Assembly: GCA_002794775.1 (NCBI GenBank)
Contig: NBAY01000024.1
Coordinates: forward strand, 186,001-250,000
DNA length: 64,000 bases
Source of the DNA: Porodaedalea pini
Taxonomy: Eukaryota; Basidiomycota; Agaricomycetes; Hymenochaetales; Hymenochaetaceae
Reading direction: 5' to 3'
A program made the translations under genes and the position numbers. Below the pieces are notes generated by a model. The model was given only the letters and a program-made list of their open reading frames with translations. It ran no database searches and was not told the origin of the DNA. Position 1 is the stretch's first letter. The number at the start of each line of letters is the position of its first letter. Of the stretch, positions 24,331-36,300 are shown one piece after another.

Positions 24331-25276
24331 TCCTGTTGTCGTCATTGCATGCATCACCGGACCTGCTAAAAGAAATTTTCACGGTGGACAAGGACTCCCA
24401 TGTGCACAGTCTCTTTATCTGTCCACACGCATTGTTAAAGTTCGTCCACTTTCACCATTAGCACTTGACGCAAACACGTTGTCAGGCCAGGAATACGTTT
24501 GGAAATAACTAGTGATAACTCTACACAGTAGGATCTAGCCAAACAGCACAGTATCATGAACACACCCAAAACTCGCACATATGCACTTGCATTACGCTCA
24601 TCAACTAGCATGTAACATGACACTCATAACAAATCATCTAAGGACATATCCCCCAAATCCCACCCAAGGCACAATCACTCAAGCACACCTGAATAATCAT
24701 TAGCCATGTGAAACTCTAACTAGAAATTATTATTATTATCATACCGAATAGGCCTCTGGACAAGCCGAGCCACATTGATCATAGGAGCCCAGTCTACCTC
24801 CACCCGAATAGTTGTCTCAACCAGGATACTGAAATAATATGCAGTCAGATGGTCTGACCCAAAAGAGGAAAGCAATCATTACCTAATTGGCTCCATCTGA
24901 CAGTAACCATCAGACCAGGTAGGTCTCAGAAAGGCCATCAAGTGATTAAACAAGCGGCGCAGGTAGGAGTGTATTTTGGCACAGCTCGACATCATAGAGG
25001 AAGACATTTAGGGAATTGCGTACCAGGCAATGACCTTTTCACAAAGATATTTGACTATCACAGTACTCAGATATCGGATATAAAGCCTAGCAAGGTCCCC
25101 GATCAAAAGCATTCAATTAGTCAGTTGCAGAAGAAAAGAGGGTACACATCTTATTCAGTAGTCATGGCTTCAGGAAGTTGCACAGCCTCACCCATTTTAG
25201 TGTGGGAAAGGAAGTCAGAAAGGATGGAAGACCAAGGTCTAGGCTGGTCTCTCCAAATGGAGGAAGCGGTGTTCAT
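24331..25276. other. Unassigned AT-rich sequence
   Basis: Small open frames only. A short imperfect inverted repeat occurs around 24840-24920 (GTCAGATGGTCTGACC, CCATCTGACAGTAACCATCAGACC). Confidence 0.3.
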
Positions 25277-25770
25277 GATGATCAGCAATGAGTCATACAC
25301 GGTCACAATGGCTTAATCAGTGGCAATCACATCAGAGCATGATGATGATCAGCAATGAGTCATATACTGTCACAATAGATCAGTCAGCCGTGATCCCATG
25401 TAGTCATGATGAAGTAGTCAAAATGAGTCACAAGGAGTCAGAAGGGATAGTCAGAGAGTGTCATGTATCATCATATGTAGTCATTTGTAGAATCAGGTCT
25501 CTAGTAGTGTAGTACAGCTTTGTATCTGCCAAAGGGCATAAATAGGGCATGTTTTGCTGCCCTAGAAAAAAATATACATTTTTCCCCTCTAGATCTCAGA
25601 AGCACAGAACCACCAGGGTTCTTAGTCAGACTACAGTTAGGAACTCAGCAGTTAAGAACTCAGCAGTTAAAACTGTCACTCTATTATATTCATTACCACC
25701 AATTAGTTTGGTACCCTATCTAGCACAGCCTAGATTCATCAGCAAGGCAAGCTTGCAATCTCCAACAGCC
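25277..25770 (+). repeat. LTR-like regulatory stretch with direct repeats
   Basis: GATGATCAGCAATGAGTCATA is repeated about 65 bp apart (25277 and 25342), each followed by GTCACAAT. Downstream come a TATA-like CATAAATAGGGC (25538-25549) and a repeated AACTCAGCAGTTAA. The layout (tandem upstream motifs, TATA, short leader) resembles a solo LTR, but no terminal TG...CA pair with a target duplication can be fixed. Confidence 0.3.
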
Positions 25771-26059
25771 ACACACAGCTATCACACCAATCTCTGTCCC
25801 TCTTCACTGAACACCTGGGAAGGACCCGTTTAGATAAATAGACCGGTCAACTCAGTGGAAGTACCATTGGATTCATTTTCACACCAGAATATTATCATCC
25901 CCACTTCCAGCAAGACAACGTTCCCAATTGCCACGGTTCTTGGTGCATCGCTCACATCATTGACTTCCCTCTTCGCCATACATGCACTTGCCTCCGATTT
26001 TATTGTCTTCCTCCCTGGAACCACTATTACTTCATACTTGCATGCTCACGAAAATGGGG

Positions 26060-26450
26060 AGACCAAGCTTCACGAGTTAGATTTTGTGGAACTCAAGGCT
26101 GAGGCTTATTTTCAAAAAGGAGCTATGACAGAGAAAGGGCACGCATCTTTGCATGTCTTTCACATAATATAACTCCTAATATGCTTTGCATGGAACAGCT
26201 ACTCCCTCAGAGACGGCGCCTCCTTCACTGAGCAAGCCTCCGGCACAACAATCAATCTCATCGGCAATGACAGCATTGCAGGTCGACACCACTGTAATGC
26301 ACAACTCAAATGGGACCGGAAGAAAAATAAGTTCGTAAAAGGCGATGGTGAGGGTGCAGACAACATGAGAATCGTAAAGACGGAAGGCAGAATGCACCTT
26401 CCCACGACATACCACAGCAGACATCACGATGAGTGGAAGGCGAAGATGCT
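26060..26450 (+). pseudogene. Fragment of DBP10/DDX54 RNA helicase C-terminal domain
   Basis: DBP10 is a nucleolar DEAD-box helicase needed for 60S ribosome maturation. The fragment covers its C-terminal DBP10CT region. LKAEAYFQKGAMTEKGHA comes first, a probable intron (about 26150-26195) follows, then YSLRDGASFTEQASGTT, LKWDRKKNKFVKGDGEGADN and TYHSRHHDEWKAK. The helicase core is absent and no start exists. The match ends at about 26430, where the prolyl-tRNA synthetase fragment begins in another frame, so two unrelated gene pieces are joined. It lies inside the candidate element 23085-28395. Confidence 0.7.
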
Positions 26451-26454
26451 GCAG

Positions 26455-27960
26455 CATGCACGTCTGCAATTGCCACCCAGGAAGATGCAACAAAAGAGGA
26501 ACGGATAACCGATGGCGTGGTGAAGATTGCTATTGGTGTGAAGAAAGAGGTCGACTCTTGGGCTTGGTATATGAACGTGCGTTGGTTGTTCTGTAATCCC
26601 TCACTTTGTGCTGACAAGTACTATAGGTGCTGATCAAGGTCAATATGACATGCGTCTTCAGAGGGAGCTCCAAGCTTGAGGAGCCATAGTAATCCATCCG
26701 ACTACAGAAACGGCCATGTATCCCTACTACACCAAATGGGTCAAGAGCTATCATGATCTACCCCTCAAGCCCAACCAGTGGATCAGTGTTGCGTGCTGCA
26801 AGTTCAAGAGCCCCCAGCCGTTCCTCCGTACACGTGAATTCCTATGGCAGGAAGGCCACACTGTGCATCTCACAAAGGAGGCCAACACTGAAGTATGGGA
26901 AATTCTCAATCTACATCGTCACGTGTACAAGGAGCTGCTTACTGTACCCGTCATCCCAGGCATCAAGTCCGAGAAGGAGAAGTTTGCCAGTGGTCTTTAC
27001 ACGACGACCGTGGAAGGCTTCATTCTGACGACCAGCTGTGGCACCCAAGCTGCGATGTCGCATTGCCTTTACCAAGGCTTCTCGCAGCCAGAGATGTTCA
27101 ACATGGTGGCCAAAGACCTGGATGATCTGCAGGGTATGGGTCTGAACGGTGCAAACCATTTGTGTGGCAGAACTCGTGGGGCCCAAGCACGCGCACAATC
27201 GGAGTCACAGTTATGATTCACGGTGACAACCAGGGTCTTGTTGTCCCACCACACGTTGTGAGTGTCCAAGCAATTGTTGTCCCCTGCAGTATCACCATGT
27301 GTACTAACAAGCAGGAGTCATATGACCGCTGTGCTCAGGAAAGCCAGTATCCATGTGAAGGCGGATGTACTGGACGACTATGCTCCTGGCTACAAGTTCA
27401 ACGACTGGGAACAGAAGATATGAAAATACATTATTCCTTATTCCTTGGTTTTCCTGTGGTCTTACAAATGGCATTTTGTCTGGTGTGTGCCACTCTGCCT
27501 TGAACTCGGTCCGATCAACATCCAGAAGAAGCAAACACTTTCTGTGCGATGTGATATGGGCGTGAAGGCGCCAATAGCACTCGCAGAACTGGAGACTGCC
27601 ATACCTGGACTTCCCGAGACTATCCAACAAGAGATGTTCCAGCATGCGAAGGCTTTGCACACTCTGTACATGTCTCACCTGCGTGTCATAACCAAATGGG
27701 ATGATGTTGTGCCGACACTCAAGTTGCAGTCCTTCCATAGTGCGAAGAGAAAGCATGCAAAGACAACATCAAGGAGCACAGTGGACGCAAGCATGTGTTT
27801 CCTCTCCTTCCTCCACTTTGCTAAAGCAAGTGAGCTGACCATTATTCTATTCTACATAGCTCGAAACCACAAGACATACGCGCGCCGTCCGCAGGCACAA
27901 AGTTGCATGCCATTCCCTTCAATCAGGTGCAGTACCCACCCATCGAGTCTGGCACCAATA
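26455..27960 (+). pseudogene. Decayed cytoplasmic prolyl-tRNA synthetase (class II, EPRS-type)
   Basis: Charges tRNA-Pro in its intact form. In order: ITDGVVKIAIGVKKEVD; an intron; a deletion that removes the stretch before SSKLEEP; two in-frame stops at 26684-26689; then MYPYYTKWVKSYHDLPLKPN, FLRTREFLWQEGHT, VIPGIKSEKEKFASGLYTTT, WQNSWGPSTRTIGV, MIHGDNQGLVVPP, LELGPINIQKKQTLSV and KAPIALAELETAIP. A C-terminal APSAGTKLHAIPFNQVQYPP follows near 27890. At about 27417 the intron donor has changed from GTATGA to ATATGA. Typical replacements (GATSH to AAMSH, RRDTGAKAP to RCDMGVKAP) are CpG transitions. A 40-bp piece around 27565-27605 recurs at 27950-27987. Clearly non-functional; another copy must supply the enzyme. 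Confidence 0.85.
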
Positions 27961-28074
27961 GCACTCACAGAACTGGAGACTGCCGTATCTATGATCAGCA
28001 TTGTGGCTATTATTCATGGTGATCTTCCTGGTGTGCTCCATGACCTGTTTTTTAAGTAGGTTGAGTAATTACGG

Positions 28075-28395
28075 ACATGTATGGAATGAGTACGGAATAG
28101 CATAATTTATATTGAAGAAATTTTGGAATACACAAATAAATGATGATGAAGAATCGGAATACACAAATAAACAATGAAGAAAAATTGGAATGCACGAATA
28201 AATGACAAAGAACTACTGGAATTCACGAATAAATGACATAGAATACTAGAGAAAGTCTAGAATAAAGGTGAAAAATGATGGAATACCACAGAATACGGAA
28301 TACCCTTATAGAATCTGCCTAGTATGGAATCAGCCAGAATCACCGGCTGATTCTGGCGATTCTGCTATTTTCTGCTGGGGAGGTTTTTCCTGATG
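28075..28395. repeat. GGAAT-rich subterminal repeats, right
   Basis: Repeated GGAATACACAAATAAA-type units (about 28125-28245), then GGAAT words and the hairpin AATCACCGGCTGATT, ending at the inverted CATCAGGAAAAACC terminus. Confidence 0.65.
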
Positions 28396-28589
28396 AGGGA
28401 AAACGATGCATTTTTTGCTAAAGATAGTTGCAAAGTATGTTACATTATCAAAGCAGAAGGACTATTATTCGCACACCCTGTCATCCATCGCTACCTAGGA
28501 AACATCTTCCTGTAAGAAGAACAAAAGATCCTGTCCAAAAGAGAAAGAGAAGAAAATCCTTGAGTCATCAGATTGAAGGGTCGTGGCTT

Positions 28590-28863
28590 AGTTGTCAAGG
28601 TCATGAATGATAAATTACCGCAAAGGGCACATTTAGGATGCCTCAGAGATGGTGAATACGGAACCAAAGTTGTTGAAGTTGCCGAGGCTGTGAGTTGAAT
28701 ATGAGTTACTAGTAGTATATCCTGAAAGCCAAGAAAGGACGACAGAATACGTGTGGATGCCTTGGTAGTTTTTACCAATGGACCAGATATAAGACAAATG
28801 GGGAGCACCACAGGCAGGAGGACCCTCTTGACCAGTGACAGTGAGCTTGCCAAGAATTGTCAC
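28590..28863 (-). pseudogene. Possible MFS (allantoate-permease-like) transporter fragment
   Basis: Minus-strand translation reads LTVTGQEGPPACGAPHLSYI, then a piece ending YSVVLSWLSG, then LGNFNNFGSVFTISEAS. The spacing recalls the late transmembrane part of fungal Dal5-family transporters (WLAxNxxGxTKR...GNxxGPxxFxAxEAP). Expected glycines and charged residues are missing. Low confidence. Confidence 0.25.
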
Positions 28864-28924
28864 CTAAAGGCTTCGCGCATCTCATGAGGTAAGCGATGGG
28901 CAACTTGAACTCTTCCTCAGTTGC

Positions 28925-29261
28925 GCTACACCTGTATGCATTGGAGAATCAGTCAGCCATATTGGCTCCTCCTGCACGACAGCAGTCAATGGGTGCAAAC
29001 CCCCTCATTGGGTCCATGTATCTCTCACTCATGGGCCACATCACTCCATCTGGTGCCTTTGGCTTTGGCTTGTGTTTGCTCGGGTGGCAGTTTTGTCTGT
29101 TTTGCTACCCGGAGATGGCATGGCTTAGTCTGGAGCAGGTTATGACGACTTTTGAGACTGGATTTGGGGTGCAGAGGAGTCAGAGGATGAGGGCGGAGAA
29201 GAGGGCGCTTAAGGAGGAGAAGGGAAGAGGAGATGTGGAACGGGATGCGGAGAAGGTGTGA
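28925..29261 (+). pseudogene. C-terminal fragment of an MFS sugar transporter
   Basis: The frame ends GHITPSGAFGFGLCLLGWQF, CLFCYPEMAWLSLEQVMTTF and ETGFGVQRSQRMRAEKRALK with an acidic tail and TGA at 29259. This matches the last transmembrane helix and the PETxGLSLEEV motif of fungal hexose transporters. PETAG has become PEMAW and LEEV has become LEQV, again mostly C-to-T and G-to-A changes. Upstream transmembrane helices are not found, so this is a 3' relic. Confidence 0.5.
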
Positions 29262-29309
29262 TCTGGATGCCACACCTGCTTCCCCTCCTACTTCCTCTCA
29301 TTCTTCACA

Positions 29310-29560
29310 TCCTCTTCTAGCGACTTCGGTTCAATACTGGGCCTGACTTGAGGAACTCGGAGCACTGCTTCTCGAGCGCCTTGTCGAGCTCGTATTTATT
29401 GTTGAAGGTGAGAAGGGGGATGTCCATGGTGCTTTCAATGAACTGGAAGCACGAGTAGACATGCTTGGCGTGCTCTAGATCTTGCAGCTTGATGAACCCG
29501 TTGGAGAAGGCTGGGTTGGAGCCTTCGACATGTTCTTGGGAGCTGGTTGGGGCACCTGGA
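29310..29560 (-). other. Unidentified C-terminal coding remnant
   Basis: A clean minus-strand frame reads NPAFSNGFIKLQDLEHAKHV, FIESTMDIPLLTFNNKYELD and KALEKQCSEFLKSGPVLNRS before TAG at 29318. It is protein-like and GC-richer than its surroundings, but I do not recognise the family and no start is visible. Confidence 0.3.
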
Positions 29561-29589
29561 GAACCAGAGTTGGGCTCTGCAACTTGAAC

Positions 29590-29785
29590 TTGAGTGATTT
29601 AGGGTTATGGTTACGCCAGCGGTTGAGGTTGTGACTGAGGTTGCAATTGAGACTGGAGTTGCGGATGGAGTTGTGGCTACAACTATGGCAGCGATTGCAG
29701 TTGAGGTTATGGCTGCATTTGTAATTGAGGTCAAGGTTGGACTCGAGGCTGGAGTCGCGGCTCCAGCCAGCCTGGTAGTTAATCA
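29590..29785. repeat. Degenerate GTTGNG short tandem repeat
   Basis: About 190 bp of loosely repeated hexamer (GTTGAGGTTGTGACTGAGG and similar) that keeps frames open on both strands. Read as non-coding. Confidence 0.5.
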
Positions 29786-30359
29786 CTAGGCATGTTCATA
29801 TCTGCACTCGTCTTGAACAGGAGGTGCGAGTCTGATTAGTTGTAAAGAATGTGGATATTCCAGAAGGAACAGGAATGCCAAAGAGGAGGGAGGGGAGGGC
29901 AACTTCCTTAGGATTCAACTTCCTCTCATTTGCATCAAGTCTTCAGATATGTGATAGATGTTTGGGGAATCAATGCTCAAGCATGATTCCTGAGCGCTTT
30001 CTCCTGGGCGCATTTGTTGTTGCTGAAGGAACTGTTGATCATTGTCCGGGTACGTCTGGGTAGGAGCTTGAACTTCGTCCCCGCCTTGAGCACCACAGCC
30101 TATCCCTAACTAGTTTTGCAGAAGGCTATTCCTCCAACCATGTAACACAGCCAAGGCACTTCATTTCTATCCTTGTACTCATAAAAGTACACACATATTG
30201 AGACCATCAAAACAGTGTACTCATGTACTGATGCTGTATTCATGGACTGATATTGATGGCTGCATTGTTCCCTCTGCATTGAGCAGCACCTTCCAGTCCC
30301 CCACGTTCATCCCAATCTTAAAGGCTGCGCCGTGGTATTCTCGCCATCCCTCTGCTATG

Positions 30360-31052
30360 TTCTCCTATGGATCGCACAAGCATGGATTCCTCTCACTACT
30401 ACACGTCGTGCTCCGATATTGTCAAGCTGGAGCTTGTCTGCTCTCATACGGATACAGATGCGACTGCTGACGATCTTCCTGGCCCTGGTCGTACCCTCAA
30501 TAAGGTGTACACAGTTGCTGGGTGTCAAATCAAACTCTTTCTCAGTAAATTGGCGGAACAACTCAGCTACAGGCCTCGCATGACGACACAGAGGATCCGA
30601 CAAAGGCGTGCCATTGTCATCTATGCGTCTGAGCATGTCGAAGGTCAATACTGTCGGAGATGTTATGTCGATACTTGCACAAAACACAATGCCAAGAAAT
30701 TTACTCAAAAGCCTGCCTCAATCAAAAATAGAACGGAGAAAATCAAGAAGGATATCCAGAGCTTACTGAAATATGTGAAGTACGTTTGGTGCTCCCACCA
30801 GTATGGCCTATCACTCACTCTGTACAAGCTTGAAAGTGCCATCAACACAAAAGCAAGCATTAGACCATATCCCCAGTCTCTCTGTCAGTTCTAGCTATCT
30901 TCATGTCTTGCTGAAATCAAAAGGCGCAACCCAAATCATCTCAGATTCGGTTCAAATCTATTCCAAGTTCCGTTTCAGTGACTTTGACGATGTGCTTCTC
31001 AATAGCTCGTGCAAGGCACTCATTTCCCTTGCTAATACAGATATCAACACGC
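30360..31052 (+). other. Unidentified coding remnant cut by Gypsy element 1
   Basis: A 175-codon frame (30367-30894) includes DLPGPGRTLNKVYTVAGCQI and LLKYVKYVWCSHQYGLSLTL. A second frame (30890-31050) ends ALISLANTDINT, where the LTR begins. Helical and leucine-rich composition suggests a former gene. I do not recognise it, and its continuation beyond the element (from 37385) is not evident. Confidence 0.3.
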
Positions 31053-31479
31053 TGTTAGAACTCGAACTTCCCCTTTTCTTTATTTTCCCTTTCCCCTTTC
31101 CTTTTCTTTAATTGCTCCTTTCTTTTCATTATCTTTAATCATCTTTCCAATCGCTTCCCACACTCCCTTCACATGACCTTCATTTGTTCCATTCCCACTT
31201 GTTATGTAATATTAGGTAATATAGTCTCACGGTCGTTGCTATATAAGGTCTCAAGAATCGCATGAACTCCTTGTTCTGCTTTTCCTCTTACCTCCACGAC
31301 GACCTAGGTGAGACTCATCCCCCTTGTATTAGTTTAGACTTGTATTGATCCTCTTACCTCCGCAACGACCTAGCCTGAGTACAGCGTGTCTCGAGTCCCC
31401 GCTCGAGTATAACACGTCCCAGACGACAGTCAGCCGAGGCCTGCCCAGTCTGAGTCGTCTCCCGGACTCCCGCCTAACA
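31053..31479 (+). repeat. 5' LTR of Gypsy element 1
   Basis: Contains TATATAAG (31239-31246) and, 34 bp later, GTTCTGCTTTT (31273-31283), the likely RNA start. Bounded by TG...CA. Confidence 0.93.
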
Positions 31480-31480
31480 T

Positions 31481-31491
31481 AAAAGCAGAAC
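31481..31491 (+). promoter_or_regulatory. Self-priming primer-binding site of Gypsy element 1
   Basis: AAAAGCAGAAC, one base after the LTR, is the exact reverse complement of GTTCTGCTTTT at 31273-31283 in the LTR. This is the Tf1/sushi arrangement, in which the 5' end of the RNA folds back as primer. No tRNA 3' end complement is evident. Confidence 0.7.
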
Positions 31492-32270
31492 CCCACCCAG
31501 GCTCATCCCCAGCGTATGTTGTCGCTGTTGACTCGCCTTCACTCGGTCTAGAGGAGCGCTCTCCTCGAAGGACTTGACGTGTAAACCCCCTGAACGACAA
31601 CCCTCAACCCTGCCCGGACGTTTTCGGACGTTCGTGTATTATGTAAATCTCCCAACCAACTTGTCCTGACTATTACTGCATTTGGACACCAACTTGACCT
31701 TGGAGGAGTTGACAGCTCGATTAAGAAACCCTTTCCCACCCTGGCTCTCCGTATCTCACTCTGGTGGAGGGACCATCTGACGTGGACGTGGGTAACTCAA
31801 CGCGTACAATCGTCGACGATGTTGTCGTTTGTAATCACAGCTGCGCACTTCCGCATAGTCATCAAGTTTGCCGACAAACCTGTCCTTTGTCAGCATAACA
31901 TCCATCCAAACAACCAGCCCTTACCTGTTCCCCCACCGACGTAGTCAAGATAGATCTCACTGAGGAACAGCAGCGGGCTCTCCCTTCTTCTTCACGCTAC
32001 GACAACGAACGACAATCGTACATAGCAGACGATAGAAACCACGTCACCCATAATCTCTGGTGGAGTGACACTAGGCACGCCTGGTACTTGACTGACCCAT
32101 CAGGTGAACGAACTCATTGGGCACCTCGACCTCCCCGTGCACCATCGTCACCTACAGTCTCAACATCGTCAGTCGTCCTCCCAAGCGAACCAGGAGGTTA
32201 TTGTACGCCCCGTAGAGACTCATCACCACCAACTCCCCCAGAACGCCTGACGCATACACCCATACTAGTG

Positions 32271-33338
32271 ATGGCGGAGGGCTTCACTACAAGGCAGCAG
32301 CAGGAGATCGCAGCAATCGTAGCTGCCGCCTTCACCCGAGCAGCAACGAATGCCCCTGCAGCCCAAGCTCCAGCTCCCTCGATTGATGTCGCCCAGCCAT
32401 GCGAATTCGCTGGCGGCGATGATTACCTTGACTTCAAGCGCGAAGTCCTACTCTTCGTCTCAGCGAACCCCGTGAGGTACCCCTCGTCGTCGAGCAAAAT
32501 CTATGTCGCCCTCTCTTACCTCAAGGGTGGCAACATGTCGACGTGGGCGCAAAACTATGTCCAGGAATTCACTACGAGTGGCGTCGTGAGTTTCACGGAT
32601 GACTGGACCAAGTTCCAGGAACGACTGGATGCCTCCTTCGACGATCCAAACAGGAAAGAGAAAGCATTGAAGAAGTTCTGAGACAAGATCCAGAAGGACC
32701 TCTCCGCCGACGAGTTCTTCCAGGATCTCGATGTGATCATCAAGGCCGCAGAGCTGAAAGATGACAACGTCATTTGCGACCGTCTGAAGCGCACAATGAA
32801 CATCGAGGTGGTCCGCGGTGTGTTGAGGTCGACGCCCGTGCCAACGACGTACGAGGTGTGGAAGAAGAAGGCCATTGAGATCGACCGGGGTGAACAACAG
32901 ATTCGTGCAATCCAACGAGGCCGTACATTACCATTCACGCCCTGTCTGACGCCCCAACAAGGACCTCCTGCACGCCGACAGGTGGTAGCCCCGCACGTCG
33001 ACAAGTGTGATGCGACGGGTGTCACTTTCGGAGGTGTAGGACAACCAATGGATGTCTCGATGAACGAGGCACAATGAAAGCGAGTGTGCTGGATTTGCGG
33101 CGGATTGGGCCACTTCAAGGATAAGTGCCCGCAGGGGAAGACAATCATCCAGCGCATGCTGGAACTGATGGCGCCAGGCGAATGTCGCATTCTCGTGGAT
33201 GAGCTTGGTGCGATGAAGGAATCGGCCTTCGAGGAAGTCGTAGACACTCGGAGGTCGACTGTGGAGGACTATGTGGAGGAAGAAGGTGATGACGAAGAGG
33301 TTGTTGACTCGCAGGATTTTGCGAGTGGTCAGGCGTAG
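32271..33338 (+). pseudogene. gag: gag of Gypsy element 1
   Basis: Starts MAEGFTTRQQQEIAAIVAAA. The capsid region carries FAGGDDYLDFKREVLLFVSA. A CCHC zinc knuckle (CWICGGLGHFKDKC) follows near 33090, and the frame ends SGQA at 33338. TGA codons at 32679 and 33075 interrupt it. It forms the particle shell and packages element RNA in intact copies. Confidence 0.85.
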
Positions 33339-36300
33339 CCATCGGGGCGACTGACCGAGAAGAACAAGGGACTTTGAATCTGGATTCGCTAAAATATAAC
33401 CAACCGTCTGTACAATACATAGATGCAAACGACGTCGATGGTTTCCCTGATTACAAAGTCCCCACCGGTGTGAACGAAAATGAAGAATACGAGCAGCTGT
33501 TCATGAGAGGAACTGGCGGACGCCAGCTGGACCTTCTCCTGAACGTCGGACACAGCGTAGCGGGCGAATCGAGAGAGGTAGACGTGCATGCCCTTGTGGA
33601 CTCGGGGTGTACAGGATCGTGCATCGACGTGAGGTTTGTCGAACGGTATGAGTTAGAGATGAAGCGTTACATCCGACCCCTTGCAGTGCTCAATGCCGAC
33701 GGCATGCACAATGAGGCCGGGTTGATCGAAGAATATGTCAATGTCGAGCTCATGATCAGTCACCACAAGGAAAGAATCGTCCTCGCAGTGACATCCCTAG
33801 CATCATCGAACATCTTCCTGGGGTACGACTGGCTTCGACGTCACAATCCAGAGGTCGACTGGAAAACGGGTTCAATCGAATTCACCCGCTGTCCAGAAGA
33901 ATGTGCGATCAAGAGAGAGCCAGTGGAGGACCTAGACAAAGTGAAGAAGGTGGTGGAACAGATGAGGAGGGTGAGTGAGATGTGAATGGACAAGGCGTCC
34001 TGGCCCGCATACCTCAACGACTACACCGACATTTTCAGTGAAAAGGACTTCGAGAAGCTGCCGGAACACCAACCCTGGGACCATGTCATCGACTTGAAGC
34101 CCGACTTCAAGCCGAGCGACTGTAAGATCTACCCACTCACGCCAACCGAGCAGCAGTCACTCAAGGACTTCCTTGATGAAAATCTGAAGTCTGGTCGCAT
34201 TCGACGGTCGATATCACCCTTCTTCTTCATTAAGAAGGCAGACAAATCGCTACGCACGATCCAGGATTACCGTAAGCTCAATGACGGTACAATCAAGAAC
34301 AAGTACCCCCTCCCTCTCATCAACGAACTCGTTGACAAGGTCAAGAAAGCGAAGTACATCACTAAGCTTGACCTTCGCTGGGGGTACTACAATATCCAGA
34401 TCCGCGAGGGTGATGAATGGAAGGCAGCGTTTCACACGAACATGGGCCTCTTCGAACCGACGGTCATGTTCTTTGGCCTTTGCAACGCGCCGGCCACGTT
34501 CCAGGCCTTTGTCAACCACATCTTCAAGGACCTGATCTATGCAAACTTGATCATCGTATACCTCGACAACATCCTGATCCTCTCAGAAACCATTGAGGAG
34601 CATATCAACACGTCAAGGTGCGTACTCCAGATCCTCCAAGAAAATGGCCTGTACCTAAAGCCGGAGAAGTGCGAATTCAATGCCAAAGTCATCAAGTACC
34701 TCGGTCACATCATTGGCAATGGCGAGATCAGGGCTGACCCGGCAAAGACGGAGGCAATTGCAAACTGGCCGGTCCCACGAAACCTCAAGGAGCTACAACA
34801 GTTCCTCGGCATGGGAAACTGGCTGAGATGGTTTATTAAAGACTACAGCAAGGTGGTCTGACTGTTGACATCGCTAACGGGCAAGAAGGACTGGGTATGG
34901 GAGACCAAACAGCAGGAAGCATTCGAGGAGCTGAGACGACGTCTCTGCTCACCTCCAGTCCTGGCCATCGCCAACGACGAGGGACCTTTCCGTGTAGAAG
35001 CGGACTTGTCGAACTTTGCACTCGGTGGTGTGTTGTTGCAGAAGCAGGAAGAGAAGTGGAGGGTGATCGCCTACAGGTCAGAAGCGCTCGAACCGGCAGA
35101 ACGAAACTACGAGATTTACGACAAGGAGATGCTCGTGATTGTTTCGGCACTCAAGGAATGGCGACAATATCTCCTCGGTGCTCGCCACAAGATCGAAATC
35201 TGGTCCGACCACGCCAACCTCACCTACTTCAGGTCGGCGCAGAAGCTGAGCTATCATCAAGCTCGCTGGCGGACCGAACTTGAAGAATTCGACTTCCACC
35301 TTGAACACAAGTCCAGGAAGACGATGGGAAAGGCCGATCTGTTATCACGCATGGCGGGTTATGATCAGGGCAAGGATGACAATGACAGCATCGTGTTCAT
35401 CAAGGACAAGTGGCTGAACCGTGGAGTAGTGCGGACATCGCACGACGAGGTGGTGAAACGAGTGGGTGAAGCACAGAGAGCACAGGATGAGTCGGAGAGG
35501 CCAACAGGTATGATGGAGGTTGACGGTTTATGGCGGATGAAAGGCAAGGTGTATGTACCGTCAACAATGAAGGAGACCGTGTTGCGGGAGTGTCACGACT
35601 CAGTGCTGGCTGGTCATCCGGGAGCGTTGAAGACAGTAGAGCTCATCTGTCACAATTTCTGGTGGGCATCGATGTTCTCAGACGTCCGAGCATATGTCCG
35701 AGGATGCGACTGTTGTCAACGGACGAAAGCCTTAAGAACGTCGAGGTCGAGGCCGCTTCATCCAAATGCAGTCCCTGAAGTTCCCTGGGAAATTGTTACG
35801 GTCAACCTAATCGGAGAACTCCCAGACTCCAAGGGACACAATGCGATCTGCGTCTTCGTGGATAGGTTCTCGAAGCAGATGCACGCGATCCCAACGACGA
35901 CAAAATTGTCAGTGGAAGGCATGGCTCAGTTGTACTGCGACCACATCTTCCGCCTTCACGGATTACCAAAAAAGATCATCCACAACAGAGGCACGCAGTT
36001 CAATGCATCGATGATGAAGGAGCTGTACAAACTCCTGCACATCGAAGGCAACCCATTGATGGCGTACCACCCGCAAACGGATGGTCAAACGGAACGCGTC
36101 AACCAAGAGCTTGAACAGTACCTCTGACTCTTCGTTGACCATCGGCAATCAGACTGGAAAGACTGGCTTCCCCTTGCAGAGTTTGCGTACAACAACCACG
36201 AACACTTGGCGACGAAGATGTCCCCCTTCTATGCAAACACCGGACGTCATCCCTTGAGCTTTGAAATGACATGAACCTCATCCGCTAACATGTCAGCGGA

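Larger units (their letters stand above)
23085..28395. mobile_element. Candidate gene-capturing element with short inverted termini
   Basis: The two ends carry CATCAGGAAAAACCTCCC in inverted orientation (left near 23087-23104, right near 28374-28392 with one extra C). Each terminus runs into 200-300 bp of GGAAT/AGAAT-rich subterminal repeats. Inside are a fold-back repeat, an LTR-like stretch and fragments of two unrelated host genes (DBP10 and prolyl-tRNA synthetase), with no recognisable transposase. This is the organisation of a non-autonomous, Pack-type element. No clear target duplication is visible, so the limits and the unity of the element are inferred. Confidence 0.4.

Noticed and set aside
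25277..25770. A definite Copia solo LTR
   Set aside because: TATA-like and repeated motifs are suggestive, but no TG...CA boundaries with a 5-bp duplication could be located.
29590..29785. A Val/Ala-rich protein on the plus strand or an Asn/Ser-rich one on the minus strand
   Set aside because: Both are products of a degenerate hexamer repeat.
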